DNA of 64,000 nt from Rhyacophila brunnea (lineage: Eukaryota > Arthropoda > Insecta > Trichoptera > Rhyacophilidae): contig JAGYXB010001324.1 of NCBI GenBank assembly GCA_022495005.1, forward strand, positions 3,906,001 to 3,970,000, written 5' to 3'. How positions within the stretch are numbered: the stretch's first letter is position 1; every line of letters starts with the position of its first letter. Position numbers and translations under genes: made by a program. Shown here piece after piece: positions 1 to 10,574 of this stretch. The notes beneath the pieces are model-generated. The model was not told the DNA's origin, searched no databases, and was given only the letters and a program-made list of their open reading frames with translations.

Positions 1-120
1 AGTAAATAAACTAGAGAAAAAATAAGGTAAAGAAAAAAAACAAAGCAAAAAAAATATTTTATAGAAAAGAAATAAGAAAAAAACAAAAAAAAACAATAAT
101 TAAAAAAAATACAAATTAAA

Positions 121-415
121 TAATAAAATAGAATTTTAAAAACAGAATGCAACGCTAAAATTATCTACATCTCTAGAGAGTGCATTGACCAGCCGTACAG
201 CCCTCGCTATTGGTGCCTGGTGAGCCTGGCATGAGGAAAAAGTTTTCACTCAAAATAGGTCATGGCTTGCGACCACGCATGTAATTTACGGGTGCATAAA
301 AATTCAAATTTACCAGAATATCCGGATTGGAAACTATACCACGTGAGGGCAGGGAAAAATGCTTTCAGAGCAGAAGTGGCCTACGAGCTTCAAGAGAATG
401 AAAGGCGAGCATACC
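121..415 (-). mobile_element. LINE 3'-end fragment, CR1/Jockey-like (copy 1)
   Basis: On the minus strand this matches 32340-32640 on the plus strand closely. Both copies share a frame reading A-P-I-A-R-A-V-R-L-V-N-A-L followed by a D-V-D motif, and here it stops at TAA (136-138). A short 'RLxNALPxDVDIF'-type C-terminus is usual for non-LTR reverse transcriptases of the CR1/Jockey group, so I read this as the last residues of such a protein. Only about 290 bp survive and no polymerase motif is present. The T-rich stretch beyond the stop (A-rich on the plus strand, 1-120) may be the 3' UTR and tail. The family name is inference. Confidence 0.55.
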
Positions 416-729
416 TTGAAGAAAGTCAGTCGGAAAATACTCCTTTGAGAAGCTTATATCAAAAAGAGGGCCGAGAGTTAAACAAGTTTGGGATTACATG
501 CTGAATTCACGTCACCGAATATATCGATATTTGAAAAATACAATATACCTATAAGTAAGCTAATTACAATAAGCAGCAACTAATTATCTATATGAGACAA
601 GACTCATTTGTAAACAATATAACGCAGTATGCAAGAGAAACAAAACACTGGTGTCATTATATGCAATCCAGAAACGAAACAATAATAACTCAATTCGACG
701 CCGTTTATTTTTGCGTCACTGAAAAGGGG

Positions 730-870
730 TGTGTCGCTAAAATCGCCCGTCTGAGCGTCTAGAGCGAGACGGCTCGCGCGGGGGTGGCGGTAGACGGGCG
801 CGAGAGTGACAGAGAGGGCGATACGATCGACAGCTTCATTGGTCGCCGCCAGTGGTGTCGCAGCGTCTCC
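730..870. other. CpG-rich patch, function unknown
   Basis: This is a GC- and CpG-rich island in AT-rich surroundings. It contains a 9-bp inverted repeat, CGCCCGTCT (743-751 region) and AGACGGGCG (792-800 region), that could form a hairpin. It could be a promoter, a 5' exon or a transposon remnant. I see no TATA box, splice site or frame that decides this. Confidence 0.3.
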
Positions 871-2040
871 GTGATATTATGTTTAATAATACAATACGTT
901 GGAGAATTTTGTATGTAATTGTTTTGGTCGATAATATACTTCATCATAGACTTGGTTTCAATAAAATAAATTATTATTATAAAATTACGTATTTGATTTT
1001 GAAAACACTTTTAATCTGTTATTAAGGTGTACTTTATCTTGACTGAATGATAGCCGAGAATAAATACTTTGAACAATTTCAAAATGATGTTTAATTGCTA
1101 AAAATTAAACTTGGCTTTGTGATAAAAATAATGTTGTACTAAAGCCAAAGGGTTAAAACATCAAAAACTTAGATGAATATTCTGCAATTTATTTTCGCAC
1201 CATCATAATTTAGCAAATCCATGTATCTACGCAAAAAATGATATTTTTATTAATATTTTTGTACAAAATGTACTGCTCAGGTGAGCACATTGTGTTTAAT
1301 AGAAACACGAATCCTACATGCAATGCAATAGATGTGATTATTGACTTGATCTATTCTGCTAACGTGTCTCTAATAGTGTCGTAGTAATATGATTTTAAGT
1401 TATCGATCTCCACCCGTCATGTACAGCCGTGTATATTATGCAGGGTCGCCTTCAATGACGCTTAAAATGTGTCTGAAAAAAAAGATTGTACGTGCTCACA
1501 CTGCTATCCCGATACGGAGCCGTAAAGACTGATGTAACAACCGTGCACCGTGGTACCTAAAGTCTTGGTGACATAATGTCCGCATACTAAATATAAAGAT
1601 GTGAATTGGATGATGATTATATGAAGGAATTGTAGTATTAGTCAATGCTTATAACTCACATCGCTTACTGTGTAAAATATTACACGCCGCGGTTTATTGG
1701 AAGTTGAGAATTTATCGGTGATCGCCAACAGCATGACATCATAATAATAATCATTCCACCACAGGCGATCTAGTGCCACCACTTTACAATTACTTTAGCT
1801 GAGCATTCGCATCCAGCCATCTCAGTTTCAGCCGTTCAGGTCTTCCTTTTCTTACAGAAGATTAATATGTTTTATGTGCGTGGCCGTTCCAATGAAAGCT
1901 CGGTTTTTTATATGCTGCGCGGCACGTGATACTTTCGCCCTTATAAAATGAGTATAACAATTTTATTGACAGAGTAAAAACCTGTATGTACGAGTATCAC
2001 TAAACAAATTCAGCATGCCACGATGGACTACGCCAATGCT
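871..2040. other. AT-rich non-coding stretch, nothing recognised
   Basis: No frame with protein-like composition, no inverted-repeat ends and no tRNA-like boxes were found on either strand. Confidence 0.5.
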
Positions 2041-2044
2041 CCAT

Positions 2045-2200
2045 AAAATTTCGCGCCTGGGTTAAATGTTTCCCGGGAACGCCACTGCCCCGCCAAACCT
2101 AAACAAACACCAAGAGGTTGCCATGGCGACGCGTCCTACTTCCCACACGACGTCCCCCGCCGCCCGTCCCGCCGCAACCCCTCGATAGTCGTTATCCACA
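2045..2200. promoter_or_regulatory. CpG-rich block with X-box-like site
   Basis: The block is GC-rich and contains GTTGCCATGGCGAC at 2117-2130, which fits the RFX X-box consensus RYYNYY-WW-RRNRAC at every position. The same 16-mer (with GC added) recurs at 15945-15960. RFX factors use such sites at ciliary gene promoters. A regulatory role here is inference, since no transcript is identified. Confidence 0.35.
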
Positions 2201-2800
2201 CACGCGGTTATTTATATACTCAAAATAAAAACAAATCTTGTAGTACTCGCTTTCCGACGTACCGGTTTATGTTTTGGTTTCTGTTTGAAGCGAAATTTTT
2301 CACTTGAATTATGAATATAGATATTTATTTGTTTACGAGCCTTTGAATAAAATACATATTTTTTTCGAACACCATGCAGATTCCTAAGCTTCAAAAGAAT
2401 AATTCTCTCCTCATAAAACCCATTAAAGATTAAATCAGAAAATGTCTTCGCCCTCGGATTTTTACACACTAATTCTTGGTAAGCTGTCTGTTCCTAGGAT
2501 ACTCCTGGCATAAATTTGAAAAGCATATAAACCCGTGACGCGCACAGAAAAAAATGTCAACCTCATAAACGTTTATTTAATATAAATTGTCTTTTTCAAT
2601 TAAAATATCAATTTTAATTATTTCATTTCTAGATTTAATGGGTGAGTGCCGAGTTGCCTTTTTTGTTATGTTGCCAATCTCAGTGGATAGTATTTAACGT
2701 TTGTCACGACACGTTCGCATAGTTAATAGAGTAGATGCGGAGGCGCGGGTGGTGAAGAAGGACGTACGTATCTCCAGCATTTACTACGGACACACGTGAT

Positions 2801-3401
2801 CAGGGATTGCAATACCGGTATTCCAGTATTTATCAATACCGAAATACCGGTTTTAAAAATCCAAAATACCGGAATTTTCGATATTAAGAAAGCACACTTT
2901 AGTTATGTGCTGCTAAGGACTAGAACAGAGGTAAAAAAATAGTAAAAAAAATCCATTAACTATATTTATATAAGTAATTGTCGCGATGAATTATCATAAT
3001 ATTATTTCGAAATATAAAACATCCGTGACATAAATGTTGAACTGACGCTTGAAGCTGACAGAAGCGTTGAATGTAAGAAGCTTTTTCTGCAGCCGGACTT
3101 ATTTGCACTTGATGAACTTTTGAAGACTTTCAGAAAATTATCAATATATTCAAATTATTTGCAAAAAAAAACTCTCGTTCTACAATTATGATCAATAATA
3201 TTGATATTTATTATAAAATGTCAACATAATAAATGTAGGTATGTAGGTTTTTGCTATAAAATAATAATAAATAAGATTTTAATAGCTACATTTATTGATA
3301 AGCACCTACTTCTGTTTTTTTAATGTTTAAGAAATACCGGTATTCAATAAGAAATATCGAAAAATCGGTATTGACATTTTCATTCGGTATTGCAATCCCT
3401 A
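2801..3401. mobile_element. hAT-type non-autonomous element, 601 bp
   Basis: The left end begins CAGGGATTGCAATACCGG and the right end is the inverted form TTGCAATCCCTA (last base changed). The element is flanked by a perfect 8-bp duplication, CACGTGAT, at 2793-2800 and 3402-3409. Subterminal copies of ATACCGGTATT-like motifs occur at both ends. CAG-start inverted repeats plus an 8-bp target duplication are the hAT signature. There is no transposase frame inside, so it is non-autonomous. A decayed relative lies at 27400-27692. Confidence 0.85.
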
Positions 3402-3409
3402 CACGTGAT

Positions 3410-5050
3410 GGTATAGGTACTTGGGAAAATCGTGCAAGGACAATTTAACATCGGGTGGCATGTTGTCTGGATTTAATGGTGGCTGCAAAATTAGAGACCT
3501 CAAAATAAATACTGCTAATCATAGGAATATCGGGTAGAGTGCAAATCATATTAAAAAATAAACACGACGAAAAAAATTTAGTATTTCAAAGCGCTCCTCT
3601 TTCTTCCGTCCCTGACTGACTTGCTGTCGAAATTATATGAATAAAACGCTGGAATCAATGTGATCTTCATCTTGATGTTGGTACTACACCATAAAAGATA
3701 TATCTAAAAATATTTATTCTAATATTATATTATTAACTTTTAAATTTTATAAAAAACATAGTACGACATTATCTTTTTTTGTTGTGATTGTTTTGCAGTG
3801 TTTGCAAAATAAAATTTTGAAAATTCAGTAGGTACGTAGAGTGATGGGTACCTATAAAAATAAACGATTTATTTACTTAATTAAAATTAGATACGTGGCA
3901 TTTAAAGCTTACTATTGTTATCATCTCACAAGTATATTTAAATTCAAGTAACGATTAATCCATAATACAATTTAATTCAGTAGATCTACTAAAACCTCAG
4001 TAAACTTGACAACATTGGGCTGTCACTGTTTTAACAATTCATTTAAAAATGGAAGACGGAAAATTTTAGTGGTCTCTACTATAATTAAATTACTTATTGA
4101 TTGTCGAATACGAAAAATATGAAATACTATATTATAAAAATCGCTACTAAACTTACAAAAATAAAAATAAAATACCTGAAACATATTATTATAAATGTAG
4201 ATACAGGAATGTCAGCATATACCTATTCGTTGTCAATTCTTTAAGCAGTTCAAAATGTTTATTTAAAATGCTCTTAAAAAAAAAACGTTTGATGAAAGAT
4301 CTTTATCAAACCGGTATTATCAACTTCAAATGGTAGGATATAATACTCTAACAACTATTATGTTGAAATAGCAATTAAACTTCTGTAGTCTACGCAACTC
4401 GTAAACGTGTAAGAAAAAGCTCCTTGTACGCGCAACGTATGAATATGGTTGTTCGTCCTACAGAGCTTTCTCTACCTTGTCCCGTATCCGAGAAGCTTTT
4501 ACGATACTACGCCAAATCGAAGCGCAATATTGTACGAGAAATAAATACTATATTAATTAGACGGCAGTCAGTTATAACAATAGGTCTACAGAAAAAAATT
4601 AAGAATATTCGTCGGTGCTTGAGATAGAATTTACTTCGTAGAATTCAATTAAAAAATAGCTAATATTATTAAATTTAACAAATTTATTATTTAATCGATA
4701 GCTATTTCTGTTCGAACACCATTATCAAGACTTCAGACTAAAGTCTGACCTTTAAGAGTTTAATAGTATTAAGTTTAAACTATTGGTTGTCGTTGCTGGT
4801 TTTGTCAACTATCGAAATAATATCCAAAATATCTTTGTTATGATTCTTACAAAATATAATAATATTGTGTTCAGACATAATACAATACATAAATCTACAA
4901 TATAATATATTTATATATTATGTAAGCAAATATATATTTTAACGAAGATATTATCAGTGTCTGTAATATCGTACACCTCTCTTTTAAGCGTTGAGTTGGT
5001 AGTTAATGAAGTGATTTGAAAAGGATTACAATCTGTCTACTGGCCTTATT
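3410..5050. other. AT-rich non-coding stretch, nothing recognised
   Basis: An Arg/Lys-rich 67-codon frame at 4424-4627 starts at a non-ATG codon and has no recognisable motif. I do not call it a gene. No other structure was found. Confidence 0.5.
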
Positions 5051-5052
5051 TC

Positions 5053-5820
5053 AATATCATCATCATCAGCCGGGGTCAATCCACTGCTGGATGAAGGCCT
5101 CCCCAAGCTTTCTCCAACTCTCTCGGTCCTGTGTCGTTCGCTGCCACGTATTTCCGCCGAACTTTACCAGTTCGTCAATCCAGCGGCTTTTAGGGCGACC
5201 CTGTGGCCGTTTCGTACCCCTTGGGTACCATTGGATGACGGCATTTGTCCAGCGGCCGTCCTTTCGGCGAGCAATGTGCCCCGCCCATCTCCATTTCAGC
5301 TGTTTGGCAACGTCTATTACATCGCGTACTCTTGTCTGCTTCCTAACCCATTCGTTCCTCTTACGGTCCTTTCGCGTGATGCCCAACATGCACCTCTCCA
5401 TGCCTCGCTGTGTGACTCTTAGCCTTTGGACATCTCTCGTGTTGAGGGTCCACGTCTCGCAGCCATACGTGAGCACGGGTAGCACACATTGGTTGAACAC
5501 CTTACGCTTAAGACATAATGGTAGGTCACTCTTGAAGATAATATTCAGACGTCCGAAAGCACTCCATCCCAGCTTTGTTCTTCGAGCAATTTCATTGTGC
5601 ATGCTTCCGTCTATGGACACCTGCTGTCCGAGATAGACGTAGCTGCTGACTTGCTCGAGTTGGGTGCCAGAAATACAGATAATCGCAGGGTCCGAAATAC
5701 AGTTCCTCATCACTTTTGTCTTTGAGACATTTATCTTTAGACCGACCGTTTGACTGACATCCGCGAGTTCTTGCATTCTACTTTGGAGGTCTTTCGGGTC
5801 TTGTGAGAGTATTACTCGAG
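5053..5820 (-). mobile_element. 5'-truncated RTE-type LINE
   Basis: This is the 3' part of a non-LTR retrotransposon on the minus strand. It ends in a GATGATGATGAT-like tail (5053-5070) next to sequence reading CCACTGCTGGATGAAGGCCTCC on the plus strand, a 3' end very common in insect RTE elements. The frame 5066-5776 fills most of it and stays open upstream to about 5818. There it is cut off close to where the catalytic YADD of the reverse transcriptase should be. Endonuclease and most of the polymerase are missing, as expected for target-primed insertion with 5' truncation. Fragments of the same family occur at 9385-9575 and 22370-22432. Confidence 0.85.
5066..5776 (-). CDS. LINE reverse transcriptase, C-terminal fragment (dead)
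   Basis: The 236 codons resemble the C-terminal third of the endonuclease-reverse transcriptase proteins of insect RTE LINEs. Visible landmarks in order are VGLKINVSKTKVM near residues 12-24, YVYLGQ near 47-52, VLPVLTYGCETWTL near 93-106, and LKWRWAGHIARR near 160-171, ending in RESWRKLGEAFIQQW. The first Met is not a true start, because the frame is open upstream and reads into the protein. The catalytic aspartates lie upstream and are absent, so the product cannot be a polymerase. The frame has no stops or shifts, so the insertion is fairly young. The plus-strand frame at 5016-5636 is its shadow. Confidence 0.88.
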   Translation of the reverse strand: MQELADVSQTVGLKINVSKTKVMRNCISDPAIICISGTQLEQVSSYVYLGQQVSIDGSMHNEIARRTKLGWSAFGRLNIIFKSDLPLCLKRKVFNQCVLPVLTYGCETWTLNTRDVQRLRVTQRGMERCMLGITRKDRKRNEWVRKQTRVRDVIDVAKQLKWRWAGHIARRKDGRWTNAVIQWYPRGTKRPQGRPKSRWIDELVKFGGNTWQRTTQDRESWRKLGEAFIQQWIDPG

Positions 5821-5824
5821 TATA

Positions 5825-6160
5825 CTAGAGTTACTAGAGTATACTCTACTATAATATATTAATACGGTTGCATGACCTACGTTGGTAATTGTCTACGGCT
5901 ACGCAACACTGATGTGGTAGAATATTATCAGAATATTTAATTGGAATATTTCACCAATACACCATTTGGCCACAACACAAAAACCAACGTAGTACAAGGT
6001 AGGCTATAAAAATAAAGTGCATATAGACGGTGTGATAAATGCAAGCAAATGAACGCGAAACTGTTTTCTTCGTAGAATTGTTAACAAGAATCAGGTCAAG
6101 TTATTGAATACAAATTCCAGTAGCATACAACTAATAATAAATTGACTATTTCAATATTTT
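5825..6160. other. Non-coding stretch, nothing recognised
   Basis: Short repeats of ACTAGAGTATACT-like sequence (5810-5850) lie at the LINE truncation point and may be target or filler DNA. Nothing else is identifiable. Confidence 0.4.
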
Positions 6161-6162
6161 AT

Positions 6163-6295
6163 TTAGTCAGAGTTTAATTGAATTTTAAAAACTAATCAAC
6201 ACTATTTGCAATTAGTAGTCTTAGTTCAATGAAAATAAATACGTATAACTGACAAAATTTAGTGTGCATTATTTACGCCGGATCGCCTACCACAA
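6163..6295. mobile_element. Right-arm fragment of the GTGGAGG foldback family
   Basis: The fragment matches the right arms at 7850-8110 and 32010-32245, sharing AGTTTAATTGAATTTTAAAAACTA, the AATCAACAC block and CTGACAAA..TTTAGTGTGCA in the same order. The left arm is missing. Confidence 0.6.
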
Positions 6296-6521
6296 CCCAC
6301 TGAAATGTGTAATATACTTTATTTCTGCTAAAGCCTTGATAGTGACATAAAAGTCGAAATGGCGATAGTCGATAACTAATTTATGGACATAATTTCAGTA
6401 TCTATTTTTTTTAAATCCCAGACATTCTAAAATGACAATTTTACAAAATTTGAAACTATTCCCATTTGTAAACTGCAGAATACATTATTAAAACGCAGTA
6501 GGGAAACTACTTTTAATTTAA

Positions 6522-7526
6522 GGGGGGACGTGATCGTCGAAGGTCAAAATTGAGTTTTTATTGTATTTTCAAACCATGATCCTGGACAGTCCTTAAACGT
6601 TGTAGATAATCTATTTATATGATTTTGAAGCCTTATTATCCTTTATAGTTATTTTAAACATTTGATGACTGCATAAAGTATTTTTGTTACATAAAATAGT
6701 ATTCTTTTAAACCTCTCGCTCTAATGTTTTAGAATATAGTCATATTTCGGTACATAACTGTGCAGTGGTGTTAAGATTTTTTACATTTATTAATTTTTAG
6801 ACGCATTTATAAAACCATAAGTATAATTTATTTTGAGATAATTTTTGTAAAATATTCACGATAAAAAAATATATTGATAATCTCTGTGATCCCAAATTTG
6901 ACAAGAATTAGGCATTTTATTATTCAAAAAATCGGCAAGATTAACACATTTGAAAATGATTCTAAAGATACTTATTATAAGCTATGTTTTTGACCATTCA
7001 AGTGTGATAAACATATTATGAATAATGATTGCTTTATAATAATTATTGACCTAAGAATAAAGTAGTGTTTTTTTGAAATACGCCATTTCTTTTGGCATTC
7101 CCCAGTGGTTAAACTACAACATACGGCCGTAGCCATAAATTAACAAACTATAATTTAAGTAGGGAGTCAAATTATGTTAACGCGCGTGTTTGAACATGTA
7201 CCTAACCGAATTTATTTTTTATTTTTTTTAAACGGTACATGTTAAAACACGCGCGTCAATATCATTTTACTCCCTACTTACTCCACAGTTATGTACCGAA
7301 ATATGACTATATTCTAAAACATTAGAGCGAGAGGTTTAAAAGAATACTATTTTATGTAACAAAAATACTTTATGCAGTCATCAAATGTTTAAAATAACTA
7401 TAAAGGATAATAAGGCTTCAAAATAATATATAAATAGATTATCTACAACGTTTAAGGAGTGTCCAGGATCACGGTTTGAAAATACAATAAAAACTCAATT
7501 TTGACCTACGACGAGCACGTGGGCCG
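6522..7526. mobile_element. TTAA foldback element, copy 1 (1005 bp)
   Basis: The element is flanked by TTAA at 6518-6521 and 7527-7530. The left end is GGGGGGACGTGATCGTCG and the inverted right end is CGGCCCACGTGCTCGTCG, and both continue into AAGGTCAAAATTGAG (one base differs). The left arm (6522-7202) is full length. The right arm (7234-7526) matches its inner and outer parts but has lost roughly 380 bp in the middle. The A/T-rich loop (7203-7233) is in the opposite orientation to that of 48629-50024, so this copy is inverted relative to it. TTAA duplication is the piggyBac-superfamily hallmark. There is no transposase frame. Confidence 0.85.
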
Positions 7527-7545
7527 TTAAGTAAATTACCTACGA

Positions 7546-8147
7546 ACTATATAGCTGTGACAAAGAGTGGAGGCAGGCTGTTAAGATCCGCCATATATAT
7601 TGCACATTAAACTTTGTCAGTCATACTCATTTGTTTTCATTAAAATAAGACTACAATTTACATATTATGGTGTTGGTTAGTTTTTCAAATTCAATTAAAC
7701 CCTGAGAAAACGAAGCCATAATATATAATAGTCAAAAAATACTAGCCTATCTATAAAATATCTAAAATTATGCAATTAAATCATATATCTTTGGATATTT
7801 TATAGATACCTACTTAGGATAATATTTTTATCTATTAACGTTTTGTTTAGGCAGGGCTTAATGAATTTAAAAAATGAACCAACAATATTTGTAATATGTA
7901 TTCTTAATCCAGTGAAAACAAATAAGTATGAATGAAAAAGTGTGCACAATTTTGACATATCGCCCATAGTATACCAGAACTATTATGGTTTGGTTAGGCA
8001 GGGGTAAATTGATTTTAAAAATCTAACCAACACCATCTGTAAATTGTAGTATGTTATAGTTAAATAAATGACTAACAAGGTTTAATGTGCACAATTTATG
8101 GCGAATCTTAACAGCCTACCTCCACCCTTCGCTACGGCTATATAAGT
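7546..8147. mobile_element. Foldback MITE, GTGGAGG family (left arm plus two right arms)
   Basis: The left end reads ACTATATAGC..AGTGGAGGCAGGCTGTTAAGATCCGCC (about 7547-7591) and the right end is its inverse (about 8099-8147). Inside, a left arm is followed by two successive right-arm copies. Each right arm contains TTAGGCAGGG and an ACCAACA block (7850-7965 and 7990-8105). Relatives lie at 6163-6295, 31810-32250 and 47483-47640. No frame is present. The superfamily is uncertain; two relatives begin CAGTGRCG, which hints at hAT. Confidence 0.75.
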
Positions 8148-8149
8148 AA

Positions 8150-9045
8150 TACTACAGAACGGCTACGTTTCGTAGCACAACGTAATATATAAGTATTTAG
8201 TTCATCAAATCACTGATCAAAACAAATAATATTATTTCATTTCTACTAGTGATTACATATGCAACCGGATCGGGATAACTACATAAAAACGTTCGTTACG
8301 TGTAGCGTTCATCTCGTAGCGAATCTGTAGTGACAGTTATCCGTTAGCTCGTTCATTTCCGGCATTAAATTTCCTAGCCGGCTGGCGTAGCGTCCGTCTG
8401 AAATCGTAGACATAATACAACATAGACAATTTAAGATTAGTTATGAATATTAAACATGTGTTTTATAATTTAAAAACTGCGTTTAATCACAATTGTTGTT
8501 ATTACAGTGACGTCAGGTATAGGTATTTAATATATTTAATTTTATGCATACAAAGTTATAATCACGGTGCATGGTTGCAGCATCAGTCCCGTGCGGCTCG
8601 GTCTCGGGACGGAATGAGCACTTAAAATCACTTCTTTCAGACACGTTTAAAGCGTCATAGAAAGCGGCCGTGCATATCCACGGTTGTGCATATATGACGG
8701 GTGGTGGTGGGCACTTTAACATAGTACACCAATGAGTCTTTAACGGTTTATGGTCATATTATAATAGAGATGTACTTAACACGGTCACTGGTAAAAGAGA
8801 TATCCAGAAACATGTACACAGAAGTATTTATATCGTGGTTTGCTTACAATCTTACATGCTGAGTACGTATAAAGAGCAAAAAAATATATCAATATGCGAT
8901 AATATGATCAAGTTTATTTTTAGTAAAGGTTATGATGATAAAAAGCATACAATAAAAAATCGACACTATCATTTAACCACAACAATAGTCTGATGGAGAT
9001 GTGTATGTTGGGGTTATATGTAAATTGTATGTAAAATATTTAACC
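8150..9045. other. Non-coding stretch with CpG-richer segment
   Basis: Positions 8290-8410 are CpG-richer, with several GTAGCG words. No exon, repeat end or tRNA-like box is convincing. Small overlapping frames at 8443-8722 lie on both strands and look random. Confidence 0.4.
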
Positions 9046-9051
9046 GTGGCA

Positions 9052-9363
9052 CAGTTCGCCGTGAGCTTTCTATCGGAAAGAGATGACCGTACACTATACG
9101 GTCTCCAATTGTGTTAGTTTCAATACGGACATTAATTCAATTTTCATAGCTGATTTTGGCGAAATTCATGAATTCAAGAATGAAAACATAACCTGACCTA
9201 ACAAATAATCCAATATACCTACCTATCGGCTATTTTCAAAATTTGTTAGCTGCTGGCTTCTTGTAAAGTGTAAACCAACAAGAACCGTGTTTTATTTAGG
9301 CATGAATTTTATGTCAGTACTAGACGACCCAAAGATTTTGGTGAAGTGTAATACGGCGAACTG
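9052..9363. mobile_element. Possible MITE with 11-bp inverted ends
   Basis: CAGTTCGCCGT (9052-9062) and its exact inverse ACGGCGAACTG (9353-9363) bound 312 bp of non-coding sequence. The CAG start would fit hAT, but the flanking 8-mers do not match. The pairing could be chance or an old insertion. Confidence 0.35.
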
Positions 9364-9384
9364 CATACGTACAAGTTTCCGGAC

Positions 9385-9575
9385 ACGGTATGTTGGACAT
9401 GTCGCTTGACAAGTGAACAACCGCTGGACAAATGCAGTCATACACCTACATGTACCCAAGGGGCACTAGCTGCACAGGTCTGCGACGAGTTCACCAGGAT
9501 CGGAGAATGTACGTGACCGCGAAGAACAGTGGAAGGAGCTGGGGGAGATATTTGTCCAGCAGTGGATGATGGTAA
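9385..9575 (+). pseudogene. RTE LINE reverse transcriptase C-terminal remnant
   Basis: Plus-strand frames with stops and shifts read GHVA, then NNRWTNAVI, PKG, and finally DREQWKELGEIFVQQWM. These parallel the end of the 5066-5776 protein (GHIARR, GRWTNAVIQW, RESWRKLGEAFIQQW). A GATG-rich tail follows. It is opposite in orientation to the better copy and clearly older. Confidence 0.75.
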
Positions 9576-9579
9576 TGAT

Positions 9580-10060
9580 TATTGATATTCAATATATATC
9601 AGCATTAATAATAAGTGCCTAATAAGTGTCACAAATTCGTTGTTTACTTATGAAAATCTGTTCGCCGTACTCTTTCTTGTTTGTTTATGAATTATGAAGG
9701 TTACGCTGCCCACCATCTTACGTGTCGGCAGATTAAAGCACGCCCTATCGATACGTAGATATAATGCAATTCGCGCAGAGATTCCGGCGTTGATCTGAAA
9801 CGATTGTTATGCCGGAAGCGATGTATTTGCTATGTTATTCGCTCCCTTATCGACGTGAATGGCCAATATACCGGTATTCGTGAACCAATAGATACAACTT
9901 ATTGTGCATATGGATAACCATGGGGAAACAGTCAATTGCATAATATGGTTTTCGGACTGTCACCGTGTATTATAAAGAAGTTTCCTCCATGTTTCAGACT
10001 CGTTTCAGAAGTCATTCTACCTGTGGATTCTTCTTTCCTTGACACGTACCTACGTAGCCT
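9580..10060. other. Non-coding stretch, nothing recognised
   Basis: I see no coding frame or terminal repeats. Confidence 0.4.
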
Positions 10061-10062
10061 CA

Positions 10063-10305
10063 GCGCATCTATTCTATACACAAAGACGGGTTTCGGCCTT
10101 TACGGCAGATAACTAGGGTACTAGCCGTCTGAACTGTCAAAAACTGTCTATCTCACTCTACAATTTATCACAGCTGAGAGAGGTACTGAAAACATAGCAC
10201 TTATTGTAACAATTACAACTAACTTATTGTAATTATTACAAGTGCTAATACTTGGATACTTTCCTACCCTAGATAGCGGCCGAAAGCAGTCTGTATAATG
10301 TATTT
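10063..10305. mobile_element. MITE family GCGCATCTATTC, copy 1
   Basis: It begins GCGCATCTATTCTATACACA and ends in a decayed inverse after GCGGCCGAAAGCAGTCT. The inside carries the palindromic block CTTATTGTAACAATTACAA and a segment complementary to the AGACGGCTAG and CTGTGATAAATT motifs of the other copies. It is one of three copies (also 29675-30316 and 62641-62954) and is inverted relative to 62641-62954 in its middle part. No frame is present. Confidence 0.75.
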
Positions 10306-10504
10306 TCAATAATAAAATCTAACAATCTTCAATCTAATGTGTATTCAGTATTGAATATAAAAAGTATAATAACGTCATAACAGGTAGTGCCATCTAGGAT
10401 CATGTTAGTACCTACATTATATTATTAACCCGATTTAATAAAAGTTTCATTGGAAAAATTTATACTTATCAAATAGTGTAGTTATAATAAATAATTAACA
10501 TAAA

Positions 10505-10570
10505 CGGATTAGTAGCTTGACGGTTAAGAGCACCCATCTGGACGGTGAATCCTATTCTAATTATTAGATA
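10505..10570 (+). repeat. Degenerate tRNA-like repeat
   Basis: The sequence AGTAGCTTGACGGTTAAGAG resembles a D-arm with box A, followed by CACCCATCTGGACGGTGAA. The same order occurs on the minus strand at 62160-62230, where a box-B-like GAGTTCGAATC follows. No box B is left here. It is probably an old tRNA-derived SINE head. Confidence 0.35.
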
Positions 10571-10574
10571 TGCT

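Noticed and set aside
262..504. 80-codon plus-strand frame
   Set aside because: It is antisense to the LINE 3' fragment, whose minus-strand reading is conserved in the second copy at 32340. The plus frame is not preserved there.
5016..5636. 206-codon plus-strand frame
   Set aside because: It is the shadow of the LINE reverse transcriptase on the minus strand.
9052..9363. Firm hAT call for the CAGTTCGCCGT pair
   Set aside because: Eleven bases of exact inverted repeat could be chance, and the flanks lack an 8-bp duplication. It is kept only as a low-confidence feature.
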